Notes: generated by a model from the letters alone, not told the origin. 64,000 nucleotides of DNA from Glaciecola flavus (GCF_042646125.1 NZ_JBHRSW010000007.1:62001-126000), one strand, 5' to 3'. Shown: positions 16,311 to 25,146, counted from the first letter of the stretch. Numbers and translations: made by a program.

Positions 16311-17594
16311 TTGCACAAAATTTTTAGATACATTGCCATCGTTTTATTGCTAATTTTAGTATTGGCCTCAGTCTTGTTTATTGATTTATCAGCTGATGTT
16401 CAAGCACAAAGTAGCAAGCAAATAGACCAAGCAGAATCTGTTAATACCTTATTGGCAGATGTACGTTATGTGTTTCGCAAACGTTACCAAGCGCATCAAC
16501 TCCATGTAAACGAAACACAGGCAAATAGTCTCGCTGGTTTTGTTCAACGTGCTAAAGATCAAGCTTCGGCTGATCTGAATTTTAATGATGAGTACATCGT
16601 CGTGTCGATGAGTTATCAATTGATAAATTGGTTTGATCTGTTTGCCAATGTTCACGTTGTGGTGAAAGAAGGCAAAGGCTTGGAAATTGATAGCGTGCGC
16701 ATCGGGTCGGTAACTTTACCGGGTAATTGGGCATTGGGTATCGCCGAATCAATAGTAAATAGCTATACCAATACGGAGTTAGCAACAACCGCTATCAGTA
16801 GTATCGATAGTATCCAGATCAACAATAAAGACCTCACACTATCACTCAATCCTCTGGATGCACTGTTGCGAGAAATAAAAAACATCGAGACAGGCAGTGT
16901 TGATGATAACGATAAAATACTTAAGATTCGGGTAGCACACTATCTACGTTTGCTCGATGGCATGTATTTACCGCCCGTCAACGCCGATCAGGTATCTGTA
17001 TCACTAAATGAATTACTCGTGCCCTTGATGCAAGAGGCACAAACAATGAGCCAAGCAGAGGGGGGCTCAGCCACACTTGAAAATGAGGCTGTATTACTCG
17101 CGGTGGCGATCTATGCAGGGCATCGTCGCTTTGCAACCATTGTGGGCAATATGGATTTTGCCTTAGCGAAAATACCGCAATTGACGAAAAAACCAGCCTT
17201 AGCCAATCGGCAAGATCTAAGCCTACATTTTATCTTTTCAGCTGCGATTAAATTGTTATCCGAACAAGGGGTCAGTGTAGCAGTCGGTGAGTTTAAAGAG
17301 TTGATGGATAGGGGAGAGGGTGGTTCAGGTTATAGTTTTGTTGATCTTGCCGCAGACATGGCGGGTGCGCAATTCGCGGCACTTGCGGTCAATCCAAAAA
17401 CTGCCGAGAGAGTGCAGCAAGTCCTGATTGTCGCCGACAATGAAAGTGCTTACTTCCCATCGATTGAAGGCTTGGAAGAGGGCATGTCCAAAGCTGAGTT
17501 TACAAAAAAATATAAGGAAGTGGACAGTAGCGAGTACCAAAGCGTGGTTGCTCAAATCGAAAAAAGGCTCAAAGACCTAGCGGTATACCCTTAG
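16311..17594 (+). CDS. Conserved hypothetical envelope protein
   Basis: I do not recognise a named family. The 427-residue protein starts with a basic residue pair and one membrane helix or signal anchor (about residues 7-26), followed by a large soluble part with alternating beta strands near 85-150 (DEYIVVSMSYQLINWFDLFA) and a mostly helical C-terminal half. The only plausible start is TTG at 16311, since an in-frame stop lies at 16302 and no ATG follows the anchor. It probably faces the periplasm. A TraB/GumN protein gene follows 90 bases later in the same direction, and the two may be co-transcribed. Confidence 0.6.
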   Translation: MHKIFRYIAIVLLLILVLASVLFIDLSADVQAQSSKQIDQAESVNTLLADVRYVFRKRYQAHQLHVNETQANSLAGFVQRAKDQASADLNFNDEYIVVSMSYQLINWFDLFANVHVVVKEGKGLEIDSVRIGSVTLPGNWALGIAESIVNSYTNTELATTAISSIDSIQINNKDLTLSLNPLDALLREIKNIETGSVDDNDKILKIRVAHYLRLLDGMYLPPVNADQVSVSLNELLVPLMQEAQTMSQAEGGSATLENEAVLLAVAIYAGHRRFATIVGNMDFALAKIPQLTKKPALANRQDLSLHFIFSAAIKLLSEQGVSVAVGEFKELMDRGEGGSGYSFVDLAADMAGAQFAALAVNPKTAERVQQVLIVADNESAYFPSIEGLEEGMSKAEFTKKYKEVDSSEYQSVVAQIEKRLKDLAVYP

Positions 17595-17684
17595 GCTTTG
17601 TTTTTGAGTATAGGTCATTTAGACTCTCGGGAACAAAGGCGTTGCATTAACAAGGGATCTCACATCGAGAACAGGAAGTAAATT

Positions 17685-18590
17685 GTGGATTTAACAATAA
17701 AAAACAGTGTTAGAATAACTTATCGAGTTATGGCTTTGTTGTTATTGTCGTTTGTAAGTCACTCGCTCGCGGCAAGCTCAGTGTTTAAAGTCACTAAGGG
17801 GCAAAACAGCATCTATCTTGGTGGTACCTTCCATATCTTAACCGAAGAAGACTATCCGCTCCCCGCCGCTTATCAAATGGCATACGATGCAGCCGATGAA
17901 CTAGTTTTTGAAACGGATATTGGTGCGTTTGAAACCCCCACTTTTCAACAAAAAATGTTGCCAATCATTATGCAAGCTGCGGGAGAAAAGTTGTCTGACA
18001 AATTATTGCCAGATACTCTTGAAGCCCTACATGAGTATTTACAAACACTCGGATTACCAAAAGGGCAATTTGAGGATTTGAGTGCGACTGGTGCGATGCT
18101 TACCCTAACGATTATGGAGTACAGAAGAAAAGGGTTTACCAGTGAAGGTGTCGATGAATACTTTTATGCGATGGGAAAAAAAGCCAAGACGGCTATTTCT
18201 TGGTTGGAATCTGTTGATACTCAACTTGCTTTCCTAGACAGTTTTGATGATGAAGATCCGAATGCACTCATTGAATACACATTGAAGGAGCTGGATAAAA
18301 GCGATGAACTGATTAGCAAGATACACAGTGCTTGGCGCAAAGGCGATATGTCAGCCTTGGTACAAGCAGGAATGGTCGAAATGATGAGAGACCATCCGCA
18401 AATATACAAAGATTTAATCGTAACGCGCAATGAAGCATGGTATCCGCAACTACTCGAGATGTTAAAAGATGCAGATACCGAATACGTATTAGTCGGAGCT
18501 TTGCATTTACCCGGTGAGGATGGCTTGTTAACTAAACTAAAAAAGGATGGCTTTATCGTTCAACAAATTAATCAAGCACCTGCTAACTAA
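17685..18590 (+). CDS. TraB/GumN family exported protein
   Basis: This 301-residue protein has a signal peptide (about residues 15-30, ending SLAAS) and the TraB/GumN domain: the FKVTKGQNSIYLGGTFHIL opening carries the conserved GTxH, and the C-terminus contains the matching YVLVGALHLPGEDGL with a second conserved histidine. The family is related to Tiki-type metalloproteases, but bacterial function is poorly defined. The start is GTG at 17685, supported by AGGAA upstream. Its stop overlaps the convergent gene at 18587 by four bases. Confidence 0.85.
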   Translation: MDLTIKNSVRITYRVMALLLLSFVSHSLAASSVFKVTKGQNSIYLGGTFHILTEEDYPLPAAYQMAYDAADELVFETDIGAFETPTFQQKMLPIIMQAAGEKLSDKLLPDTLEALHEYLQTLGLPKGQFEDLSATGAMLTLTIMEYRRKGFTSEGVDEYFYAMGKKAKTAISWLESVDTQLAFLDSFDDEDPNALIEYTLKELDKSDELISKIHSAWRKGDMSALVQAGMVEMMRDHPQIYKDLIVTRNEAWYPQLLEMLKDADTEYVLVGALHLPGEDGLLTKLKKDGFIVQQINQAPAN

Positions 18591-18892
18591 ACGGCTTGTT
18601 TAAACTTTCCCAGTGTTGTTAATAATAGTTCGAGCTTTTTTACAACGCTGGGTAAACTCGCTTTGACTTGTTCGTCTTCTAGAGTTTTGAGTGCTTGAAT
18701 GTCTTCTGCTAGTTCTTGGACGTAGCTAATAAAGCGTTTGCTACGCGTAGTAAAGGGAGTGTCGTCTCCAAATATTGTCGTAAACTTTCCTTTGCCGTCT
18801 TGTTGTAAGGCATTCAAGGAATTGTCAGCATCTACCGCTTTTCGGTAAGCTTGTTCTAAATTTGTGTTTAGCGCTTCTAGTAAGTTATTCAT
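18587..18892 (-). CDS. Small helical hypothetical protein
   Basis: This 101-residue, soluble, almost entirely helical protein has heptad-like spacing in its second half (YVQELAEDIQALKTLEDEQV), suggesting a short coiled coil. No family recognised. An upstream extension of 24 codons is open, but the ATG at 18892 gives a more natural N-terminus (MNNLLEALNTNLEQAY). It converges on the TraB/GumN gene with a four-base overlap and is divergent from the small motility-type gene at 18975. Confidence 0.6.
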   Translation of the reverse strand: MNNLLEALNTNLEQAYRKAVDADNSLNALQQDGKGKFTTIFGDDTPFTTRSKRFISYVQELAEDIQALKTLEDEQVKASLPSVVKKLELLLTTLGKFKQAV

Positions 18893-18974
18893 GAAGTCTT
18901 TGTTCTGGTCGATAGTACTTAATGGTTGGCAATTTTGCCGACTTTTACTTATTGCTACAAGCAATTAAGGAAAA

Positions 18975-19148
18975 ATGATGGACATACAAGCGAATGCTAA
19001 TCTAGCTTACGCCTTGGAAATCAAGTCTGCTAATTCAGCAAACAACCAGCAAGAGCAGGAAGGGCAAGCTGTGTTGCAGTTATTAGAATCTGCGGCACCG
19101 CCAACCCCTACTGGTAGTGCAGGGTTTAATGTTAATACTTATGCTTAG
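18975..19148 (+). CDS. YjfB-like putative motility small protein
   Basis: A 57-codon gene. The ribosome site AAGGA precedes two tandem ATGs (18975 and 18978). The peptide runs from MDIQANANLAYALEIK through a Gln-rich middle and GQAVLQLLESA to a Pro/Gly C-terminus ending GFNVNTYA. This layout (helical N-terminus, GQxLLxLLE, then Pro-rich linker and N[IV][ND] end) resembles the YjfB putative motility family. The assignment is by pattern only. No flagellar gene lies nearby. Confidence 0.55.
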   Translation: MMDIQANANLAYALEIKSANSANNQQEQEGQAVLQLLESAAPPTPTGSAGFNVNTYA

Positions 19149-19216
19149 TTGATTGGTGATCAATAAGCTAAGAGCAGAACAGCCTCGGGCGAAACTGAAT
19201 AATAGTCAGTTTCGCT

Positions 19217-20236
19217 TTACTCCAAATGCAGATCCATGGGAGTTTTACTGGCTTTCCCCGCCACTTCGCGCATTAACTTAGGTACGAGATACCCCGATTG
19301 CATAGTCAGCACTTCTCGCATAATTGCCTTGGCTTTGTTGTCTTCAATATCAAAATGCGACGCGCCTTTCACCTTATCAAGTAAGTACATGTAATACGGT
19401 AAAATACCAGTCTCAAACAATGCCTCATTTAAGGCCGCAATGCTGGTCGCGTTGTCGTTAATATTCTTTAAGAATACCCCTTGATTCAGTAAGGTAGTAC
19501 CGGCTTCTTTTAGTTTTTGACAAGCCTGTGAAAGAGCGGTGCTTACCTCATTTGCATGGTTGATATGAAACACTACAATAGTCTGTAAACTTGTCTTGGC
19601 TAGGCAAGTCGTTAATTCGGGGGTGACACGAGACGGCATGACTACTGGCAACCGTGTATGTATACGCAAGCGCTTCACATGGGGAATGCTTTGGATAGCT
19701 TGGATCATCCAAGCAAGTTGCTTGTCTTTTGCCATTAATGGATCACCCCCCGACAATATTACTTCATCAACGGCCTTGTCTTCGGCAATTTGACGAAATA
19801 TCTCGAGCCATTGCGCCTTATTGACACTGTTTTGTTGATAGGGAAAATGGCGCCTGAAACAGTATCGACAATTTACCGCACAGCCTGTTTTGACAATCAG
19901 CAATACTCTGTTTTTGTACTTTTGTAGCATCGCAGCGGTATTGTTGTTTTGCTCTAGCAAAGGATCGGCACTAAAGCCCTCGACGTCTAAAAACTCTTCT
20001 TGCCTTGGTATAACCTGTTGCAGGAGAGGGTCGTTCCATTGTCTTTTTTGCATTAAATCTGCAAAAAAACGCGGCACACGCATGGGAAACAGCTGTCTTG
20101 CGGAAAAATGCGCTTGATAATCTTGAGATGAAAAACCAAGGTAATCTAATAATGATTCGGGTGTGGTAAAGGCATCGGCCAATTCTTTTTGCCAGTCGCT
20201 CTCTACTTCAATCAATTTTTTTTGTATTATCTGCAT
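19217..20236 (-). CDS. epmB: EF-P (R)-beta-lysine pathway lysine 2,3-aminomutase
   Basis: EpmB is a radical SAM/PLP enzyme that converts L-alpha-lysine to (R)-beta-lysine, the donor for EF-P modification. The 339-residue protein contains the radical SAM cysteines in CAVNCRYC (near residue 118), the SGGDPL motif, and a C-terminal region ending in the short form typical of EpmB, not the longer clostridial aminomutase. It is divergent from efp with only 34 bases between starts, as in E. coli. Together with efp and epmA it makes the complete beta-lysylation set. Confidence 0.95.
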   Translation of the reverse strand: MQIIQKKLIEVESDWQKELADAFTTPESLLDYLGFSSQDYQAHFSARQLFPMRVPRFFADLMQKRQWNDPLLQQVIPRQEEFLDVEGFSADPLLEQNNNTAAMLQKYKNRVLLIVKTGCAVNCRYCFRRHFPYQQNSVNKAQWLEIFRQIAEDKAVDEVILSGGDPLMAKDKQLAWMIQAIQSIPHVKRLRIHTRLPVVMPSRVTPELTTCLAKTSLQTIVVFHINHANEVSTALSQACQKLKEAGTTLLNQGVFLKNINDNATSIAALNEALFETGILPYYMYLLDKVKGASHFDIEDNKAKAIMREVLTMQSGYLVPKLMREVAGKASKTPMDLHLE

Positions 20237-20270
20237 GTATATAGTTTATCTGGATTAATTAGAGGAATAC

Positions 20271-20840
20271 ATGGCAAATTTCAGTACCAACGAGTTTAAA
20301 GGTGGTCTTAAGATCATGCTTGACGGCGAACCCTGCTCAATTTTAGAAAATGAATATGTTAAACCGGGCAAGGGGCAAGCGTTTAACCGTGTAAAAATTC
20401 GTAAGCTGATTTCAGGAAAAGTACTGGAGAAAACATTTCGCTCGGGCGAGAGTGTAGAAGGCGCAGACGTCATGGATACAGACTTAGCCTATTTGTACAG
20501 TGATGGCGAATTTTGGCACTTTATGAACAATGACACTTTTGAGCAAATCGCAGCAGATGCAAAAGCAGTAGGCGATAATGTTAAATGGTTGGTAGAGAAC
20601 GATGTGTGCACGCTTACCTTGTGGAATGGCAGCCCAATAGCCGTGACGCCACCTAATTTTGTGGAAATCGAAATTACGGAAACCGACCCTGGCTTGAAAG
20701 GTGATACCGCAGGGACAGGTGGCAAGCCTGCAACGCTTGCGACAGGCGCCGTTGTGCGCGTGCCTTTGTTTGTGCAAACTGGGGAAGTCATTAAAGTCGA
20801 TACACGCAGTGGTGAATATGTGTCGCGTGCACAAAAATAA
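20271..20840 (+). CDS. efp: Translation elongation factor P
   Basis: EF-P rescues ribosomes stalled on polyproline stretches. The 189-residue protein is nearly collinear with E. coli EF-P (188). The modified lysine is Lys34 in KPGKGQAF, and the C-terminus has the conserved GDTAGTGGKPATL and VDTRSGEYVSR segments. The ribosome site AGAGGA stands just before the ATG. Its stop overlaps the epmA start (TAATG), so EF-P and its ligase are made from one message. Confidence 0.98.
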   Translation: MANFSTNEFKGGLKIMLDGEPCSILENEYVKPGKGQAFNRVKIRKLISGKVLEKTFRSGESVEGADVMDTDLAYLYSDGEFWHFMNNDTFEQIAADAKAVGDNVKWLVENDVCTLTLWNGSPIAVTPPNFVEIEITETDPGLKGDTAGTGGKPATLATGAVVRVPLFVQTGEVIKVDTRSGEYVSRAQK

Positions 20841-21826
20841 TGATTGATTGGCGACCAAGTGCGTCAATGATAACGCTGCGCAATCGCGCGGCGTTTTTTT
20901 CATCTATACGCCAATTTTTTGAAGCACGCGGTGTACTTGAAGTCGATACGCCATTTTTGTCTCCGAGCACGATCACTGATGTTCATATGGAAGCGATGCA
21001 TACCACCGCTGCAGGCAAACCGATGTACTTACAGACCTCGCCTGAATACTATATGAAACGCTTGTTGGCGGCCGGTAGCGGTGATATTTATCAGCTTGGT
21101 AAGTGTTTTCGGGATGAAAAGGCAAGTCGAATACACAGCCCTGAATTTACTATGCTTGAGTGGTATCGAGTAGGGTTTTCTATGCAGCAACTTATGGATG
21201 AGTTATCCGAGCTTACCGATCATTTAATCGGTTTGTCTTGTGAGCAGCATACATATCAAGCGTTGTTTGAAAAGCACTTGTCTGTCAATCCTATAATTGT
21301 CAATTGGCAGGAGGTCGCAAAATTGGCAATGGATAAAGGCTTAAAAGACTATGTGCTCACTTGTGAAAAAGATTATGATTTGTCTGCCAACGCTTCTGAA
21401 GAGAGCCAAAAAGGCTTTGTCGATGCAATATTGCAGGTGTTGTTTAGTGTCTTTATTGAGCCAAAAATCGGTGCGGATCACCCCGTTATAGTGAGTCACT
21501 TTCCTGCATCTCAGGCGACCTTGGCGGCACTATCTGCAGACAACAATACAGCTCTGCGTTTTGAACTCTATTACAAAGGTGTAGAATTAGCCAACGGCTA
21601 CGAAGAAGCCACCGATGCAGACCTTTTACTGCGTCGCTTTAACGCAGACAACAATTTACGTATGCACTTAGGCAAACAAACTAAAGCCATCGACAAAGCC
21701 TTTGTTGCCGCAATGAAAAGCGGTTTACCGTCCTGTTCTGGAGTTGCGCTTGGGATAGACCGTTTGTTGATGCTGGCTGAAAATGCACAAACTATTGCGT
21801 CAGTAATGCCCTTTAGAGTGGAGTAA
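20840..21826 (+). CDS. epmA: EF-P beta-lysine ligase
   Basis: EpmA (GenX/PoxA/YjeA) is a class II lysyl-tRNA-synthetase paralogue without the tRNA-binding domain; it attaches (R)-beta-lysine to EF-P Lys34. The 328-residue protein (E. coli 325) shows motif 2 (FRDEKASRIHSPEFTMLEWY) and motif 3 (GLPSCSGVALGIDRLLML). It overlaps efp by one base. In E. coli epmA is not next to efp, so the arrangement here is tighter. Confidence 0.96.
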   Translation: MIDWRPSASMITLRNRAAFFSSIRQFFEARGVLEVDTPFLSPSTITDVHMEAMHTTAAGKPMYLQTSPEYYMKRLLAAGSGDIYQLGKCFRDEKASRIHSPEFTMLEWYRVGFSMQQLMDELSELTDHLIGLSCEQHTYQALFEKHLSVNPIIVNWQEVAKLAMDKGLKDYVLTCEKDYDLSANASEESQKGFVDAILQVLFSVFIEPKIGADHPVIVSHFPASQATLAALSADNNTALRFELYYKGVELANGYEEATDADLLLRRFNADNNLRMHLGKQTKAIDKAFVAAMKSGLPSCSGVALGIDRLLMLAENAQTIASVMPFRVE

Positions 21827-21828
21827 GT

Positions 21829-22482
21829 ATGCCGCCGTTTGACCAAGAACAATGGAAAGCGTGGTTACAAGACAAAGTGCTAGTAGCTGGTTATGGCTCT
21901 TTATTGAGCGCAGACAGTCGGCGGCTAACGAGCAATCTCAATACACCTACTGTCAGCGTTCAAATAAAAAACTGGTCTCGCGCATGGATCACGCGGGCAT
22001 ATCATGAAAACCAAACCTATGTCGGCGCATTACCTAGTCAAGGCGCTTGGTTAAATGCACAACTGGTTCCAAGCCAAATTGATGCTGCTCTGGTAAAACG
22101 CGAGCAAGACTACCGACTTACGCCTATCACGATAAAAGATATTGAATTGACAGAACCTAGCGCTGATACCGCTAGCTTTAAGGAAATTCTTTCAAACTAT
22201 CCAATCTACATTTGCGAAACACTTGAAAATCGCCCTGCAAACCAAGCATACAAAGTCAATTTTTCATACTTGGCAACGTGTTTACTCGGTTGTTTCGAAA
22301 AGCAGGGGGTAGAGGGTATGAGAGCTTTCATGCAAACAAGTACGGGTTTAAGCAAAGAGCTATTATTTATGGACAACAAAGCGCCTTTGTATCCTTGGGC
22401 AGCTAATTTAACACCTGAGTTTGAGGCGCTTTGTAAGACCATTGTCGAAGAATATTTTGCTAAGACAATATACAGACCATAA
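21829..22482 (+). CDS. Gamma-glutamylcyclotransferase-like protein
   Basis: A 217-residue cytosolic protein whose VLVAGYGSLLS near residue 20 is the YGSL motif that starts the GGCT/AIG2 fold and binds the gamma-glutamyl group. It follows epmA by two bases and is likely in the efp operon. Relatives cleave gamma-glutamyl amino acids or glutathione to 5-oxoproline, but a catalytic Glu cannot be assigned with confidence (E92 or E115 are possible), so substrate and activity remain open. A functional link to EF-P is not known. Confidence 0.65.
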   Translation: MPPFDQEQWKAWLQDKVLVAGYGSLLSADSRRLTSNLNTPTVSVQIKNWSRAWITRAYHENQTYVGALPSQGAWLNAQLVPSQIDAALVKREQDYRLTPITIKDIELTEPSADTASFKEILSNYPIYICETLENRPANQAYKVNFSYLATCLLGCFEKQGVEGMRAFMQTSTGLSKELLFMDNKAPLYPWAANLTPEFEALCKTIVEEYFAKTIYRP

Positions 22483-22525
22483 ATGCTGGTGATGACCGCA
22501 TTGCAAAAAATCAACAGCCCCTAGA

Positions 22526-23629
22526 TTATTCATCCATTTCCGCCAGTTTGTTTGCCCAGCTTGTCAATTCGTCATGCCATTCTGGATTGTCAAGATCGCT
22601 ACTGTATATTTCGAAGTAAGATGCGTTGTAGGTTCTGTATGCCCAGTCAATGCCGTCAGCGGGTTTGCCGAAGGCAAGTTTTGGCACATGGCGCTCATTG
22701 AAAGGCGCTTCCCAACTCCCTAACATCTGAAAGCCGTTTGTCGTTGGCGTATTTAAAAATACCTCTCCTAAACCTTCAACAACAGGCAGACCTGTGACAG
22801 GTTCACAATTCTCACATGGGCGATTTGCTGCTAAGTTATCTTGCCATAATCCCATGTTTTCGTATGTAAGTAGCGTGTCACGACTTGCCTCCCATAAGCT
22901 CGGCGAGCTTTGCTCGTCATGTATTTTCCATAGCGAGTAAAAAAGTGGGATAAGAGGGAATTCAGTTTGCATTAGTTCAATATTTTTTCTGAGTAGCAGC
23001 TGCAATTTGTCTCTTGAATAGCCTGGAACCTCATTTACGGCCGTGCTGAGTGAGTCACGCAACGAACCTCTGGGTAAACCTGGCATACTAGGGTGAATAA
23101 TATTTAAAACGGAGTGGTCGCGAAATGCTACCGCTTGGTCGTTGAGCGCAGGATCGATTATTTTGTGTTCAGCTAAGCTGGCAATAAACTTTGCAAAACG
23201 CAGATGTAGTTCTTCATCCCAGGGGCTTGGCCGCGCTACCTGACCGTCCTGCCAAGTTTCTATATTTGAATCATCGACCAAGTACTCAGGTAGTGTTGGC
23301 ATCAGTATCCATGACAACTTCTGATTGCGTTTTGCTAGTTCATTCACAATGTAATTAAGTGCGGTAAAATCATAGTTGTCTTTAGATATTTCGAAGTCTG
23401 CCCACGAAAAGCGCCAAGCATAACCAGTCACAAAAGGATAATCTCGTATACCAGCATCTCGATGCGTGCCAAAGCGGGTATCTAAGGCATAGAGCCCTCT
23501 TACAGACTTAATCATTTGTCGTGGTTTGGGTTCTACAGCGGGAGTTGGGATTACAGGTGGAGTAGGTGTGGTGGGAGGATTAGGCGGTGTTTCGGTGGAA
23601 CTTCCTCCACTACAACTTGATATCATCAA
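22526..23629 (-). CDS. Lipoprotein with glycoside-hydrolase-like domain, start uncertain
   Basis: The coding frame gives 367 residues: a lipobox (LLMISSC), a Pro/Thr linker (residues 12-36), then a domain beginning SVRGLYALDTRFGTHRDAG with aromatic-rich (beta/alpha) character (GYAWRFSWADFEISKDNYDF, WILMPTLPEYL) that recalls GH42/GH5-type barrels; catalytic residues are not assigned. The oddity is the start: the in-frame sequence upstream reads KNAAILVVLLMISSC, a proper lipoprotein signal, but lacks any ATG/GTG/TTG until the last two codons. An ATG for such a signal sits in another frame (MLSNISTMLLAK), and the frames would join if the A5 run near 23656 had one more A. Confidence 0.6.
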   Translation of the reverse strand: MMISSCSGGSSTETPPNPPTTPTPPVIPTPAVEPKPRQMIKSVRGLYALDTRFGTHRDAGIRDYPFVTGYAWRFSWADFEISKDNYDFTALNYIVNELAKRNQKLSWILMPTLPEYLVDDSNIETWQDGQVARPSPWDEELHLRFAKFIASLAEHKIIDPALNDQAVAFRDHSVLNIIHPSMPGLPRGSLRDSLSTAVNEVPGYSRDKLQLLLRKNIELMQTEFPLIPLFYSLWKIHDEQSSPSLWEASRDTLLTYENMGLWQDNLAANRPCENCEPVTGLPVVEGLGEVFLNTPTTNGFQMLGSWEAPFNERHVPKLAFGKPADGIDWAYRTYNASYFEIYSSDLDNPEWHDELTSWANKLAEMDE

Positions 23630-23745
23630 GAGTACTACAAGTATTGCCGCGTTTTTGCTAGTAACATTGTAGATATATTGCTCAACATCTCGTAATTCTC
23701 CCCAGCATTATTGTGAAGGTGTGATTTGCTGCTTGAAAGCTATAG

Positions 23746-24945
23746 CTAGTCTGCGTTATGCATCAATTTACCGTACCACTTTGCTGCAGGGGCAGCTGTT
23801 ATGCCATGCAGCAAGGTGCTTATCCATACTGCATTTATCGCCACAACAATTAATGCATGTCCATATTCACCCAGTATATCTTTTGAGACGATCAAAGCAA
23901 ACAATGCTGTTGCAAGCCCGCGTGGTCCAAACCAACCCATAAAAAGTCGAGTGATAGGACGGGTTTTGGTGCCAATTAATGAAACATAGATGGCTAGTGG
24001 TCGTACTAACAGCAAACTGACGAGAATATACAAGGCAACGGGTAAGCTAAGGTGCTGTATCGCTTCAGGCAACAAGCCCAGTCCAATAATTGTAAAGGCT
24101 GACCACACTAATATTTGCCCTTCACTCTCGGTAAATTGGTAGATGAAGCGGCAATGTCCTTTGACTTTGTTTCCAAACACTAAACCTGCTACAAAGGCAG
24201 AGATAAAACCATTGCCGCCAAGTAGTGTTGCGAGCAAATAAGATGTACCGGTGAGAGCTAACACGCCGATGCCTTCATACACGTTAGAGGTCATTTTTCG
24301 CGCTTCAGCCAAAATAAATGAATGACCCGAACTCCATCCCATAAACAAGCCGACAATGGCGCCAATTGCAACTTGACTCGCACCAAAAATTAACCAAGTT
24401 AATTTGTCGTTTTCAGGTGAACTGGTCATCGCGAGAACACTGGCAAAGAATAAAATTATGGGTAGTGCCAAGCCATCGTTTAATCCACTCTCTACGGTCA
24501 GACTTTGACGCTCGCTTTCAGGTACGGCTTTATTGCTTACAACGGCCTCACCTAAGGCAGCATCGGTCGGTGCCATCACCGCTGCTACAAGCGCTACCAT
24601 AGCCCATGGCCATTCAGGGAAAAAGACAAAACCTGCTAATACCCCAAGCGCAATACTCAATGGTAAGCCAATGAGTAACATGCGAATCGGCCATGTGTTT
24701 TGTTTGCGTAGGTGTTTGAGGTTGATTTGTGAGGCATCTAAAAACAATAGGACAATAAGGGCAATTTCGGCAATTAAGTGAAGTATTTCTTCAGAGTCGT
24801 GCACCTCTAACAAGCCAGAGTAGTGCATGGTCGCACCGAGTGCAATAAACACCATGGGCGCAGTAATAACACTGGATGACAGAGATTTTGCAAGCATGGT
24901 ATAGCCGCTTACACACCAAAGCAGCAACAGAATACCTAATTCCAT
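23746..24945 (-). CDS. Cation:proton antiporter (CPA1/NhaP-like)
   Basis: A 399-residue inner-membrane Na+(K+)/H+ antiporter with about 12 helices. The functional motifs are visible: AVMAPTDAALGEAV near residue 125 and TVESGLNDGLALPI near 150, the latter containing the ND pair of CPA1 antiporters. There is no cytoplasmic TrkA-type domain. A ribosome site AAGGA precedes the ATG by 7 bases. It probably handles sodium and pH homeostasis, fitting a marine lifestyle. It stands alone on this strand, with the three-hairpin region upstream. Confidence 0.88.
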   Translation of the reverse strand: MELGILLLLWCVSGYTMLAKSLSSSVITAPMVFIALGATMHYSGLLEVHDSEEILHLIAEIALIVLLFLDASQINLKHLRKQNTWPIRMLLIGLPLSIALGVLAGFVFFPEWPWAMVALVAAVMAPTDAALGEAVVSNKAVPESERQSLTVESGLNDGLALPIILFFASVLAMTSSPENDKLTWLIFGASQVAIGAIVGLFMGWSSGHSFILAEARKMTSNVYEGIGVLALTGTSYLLATLLGGNGFISAFVAGLVFGNKVKGHCRFIYQFTESEGQILVWSAFTIIGLGLLPEAIQHLSLPVALYILVSLLLVRPLAIYVSLIGTKTRPITRLFMGWFGPRGLATALFALIVSKDILGEYGHALIVVAINAVWISTLLHGITAAPAAKWYGKLMHNAD

Positions 24946-25072
24946 AGGATTTCCTTAAATAATGGGTACAAGAAAACTTGTTTGAACGGTTAAAAATTTG
25001 TGAGTTTGAAATGATAGATAAAACATTTTCTTGTGATACTCACGGGATAATTACCCCCTACTATTACTTCAT

Positions 25073-25146
25073 CACCTTGTTGAGGTGTGTTTCATGTGTA
25101 GGTTTCCCTAAACCTTTTTAAGAGGCTCTTTGAGCCTCTTTTTTTT
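25073..25146 (+). ncRNA. Candidate small RNA with three hairpins and intrinsic terminator
   Basis: On the plus strand three stem-loops follow one another: CACCT-TGTTG-AGGTG (25073-25087), AGGTTT-CCCT-AAACCT (25100-25115), and AAGAGGCTC-TTT-GAGCCTCTT (25120-25140) followed by a T-tract to 25146. The last is a textbook intrinsic terminator for plus-strand transcription, yet every neighbouring gene is on the minus strand. On the minus strand no T-tract follows the hairpin, so it does not obviously serve the aldehyde dehydrogenase gene. The 5' end is unknown, probably 25000-25060; I see no strong promoter. No known RNA family was recognised. Confidence 0.45.
25120..25146 (+). terminator. Intrinsic terminator (plus strand)
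   Basis: A 9-bp stem (25120-25128 with 25132-25140), TTT loop and run of T to 25146. The T-run overlaps the stop codon of the convergent aldehyde dehydrogenase gene at 25145-25147. Confidence 0.75.

Noticed and set aside
20484..20903. Minus-strand open frames within efp
   Set aside because: They lie opposite a strongly conserved EF-P gene and have no homology signal.
25000..25060. Sigma-70 promoter for the candidate small RNA
   Set aside because: Several TTGAA/TTGTGA-like hexamers occur, but none has a good -10 at 16-18 bases; I could not support one.
25120..25146. Terminator of the aldehyde dehydrogenase gene
   Set aside because: On the minus strand the stem is followed by TTAAAAAGG, not a T-run, so it does not look like an intrinsic terminator in that direction.
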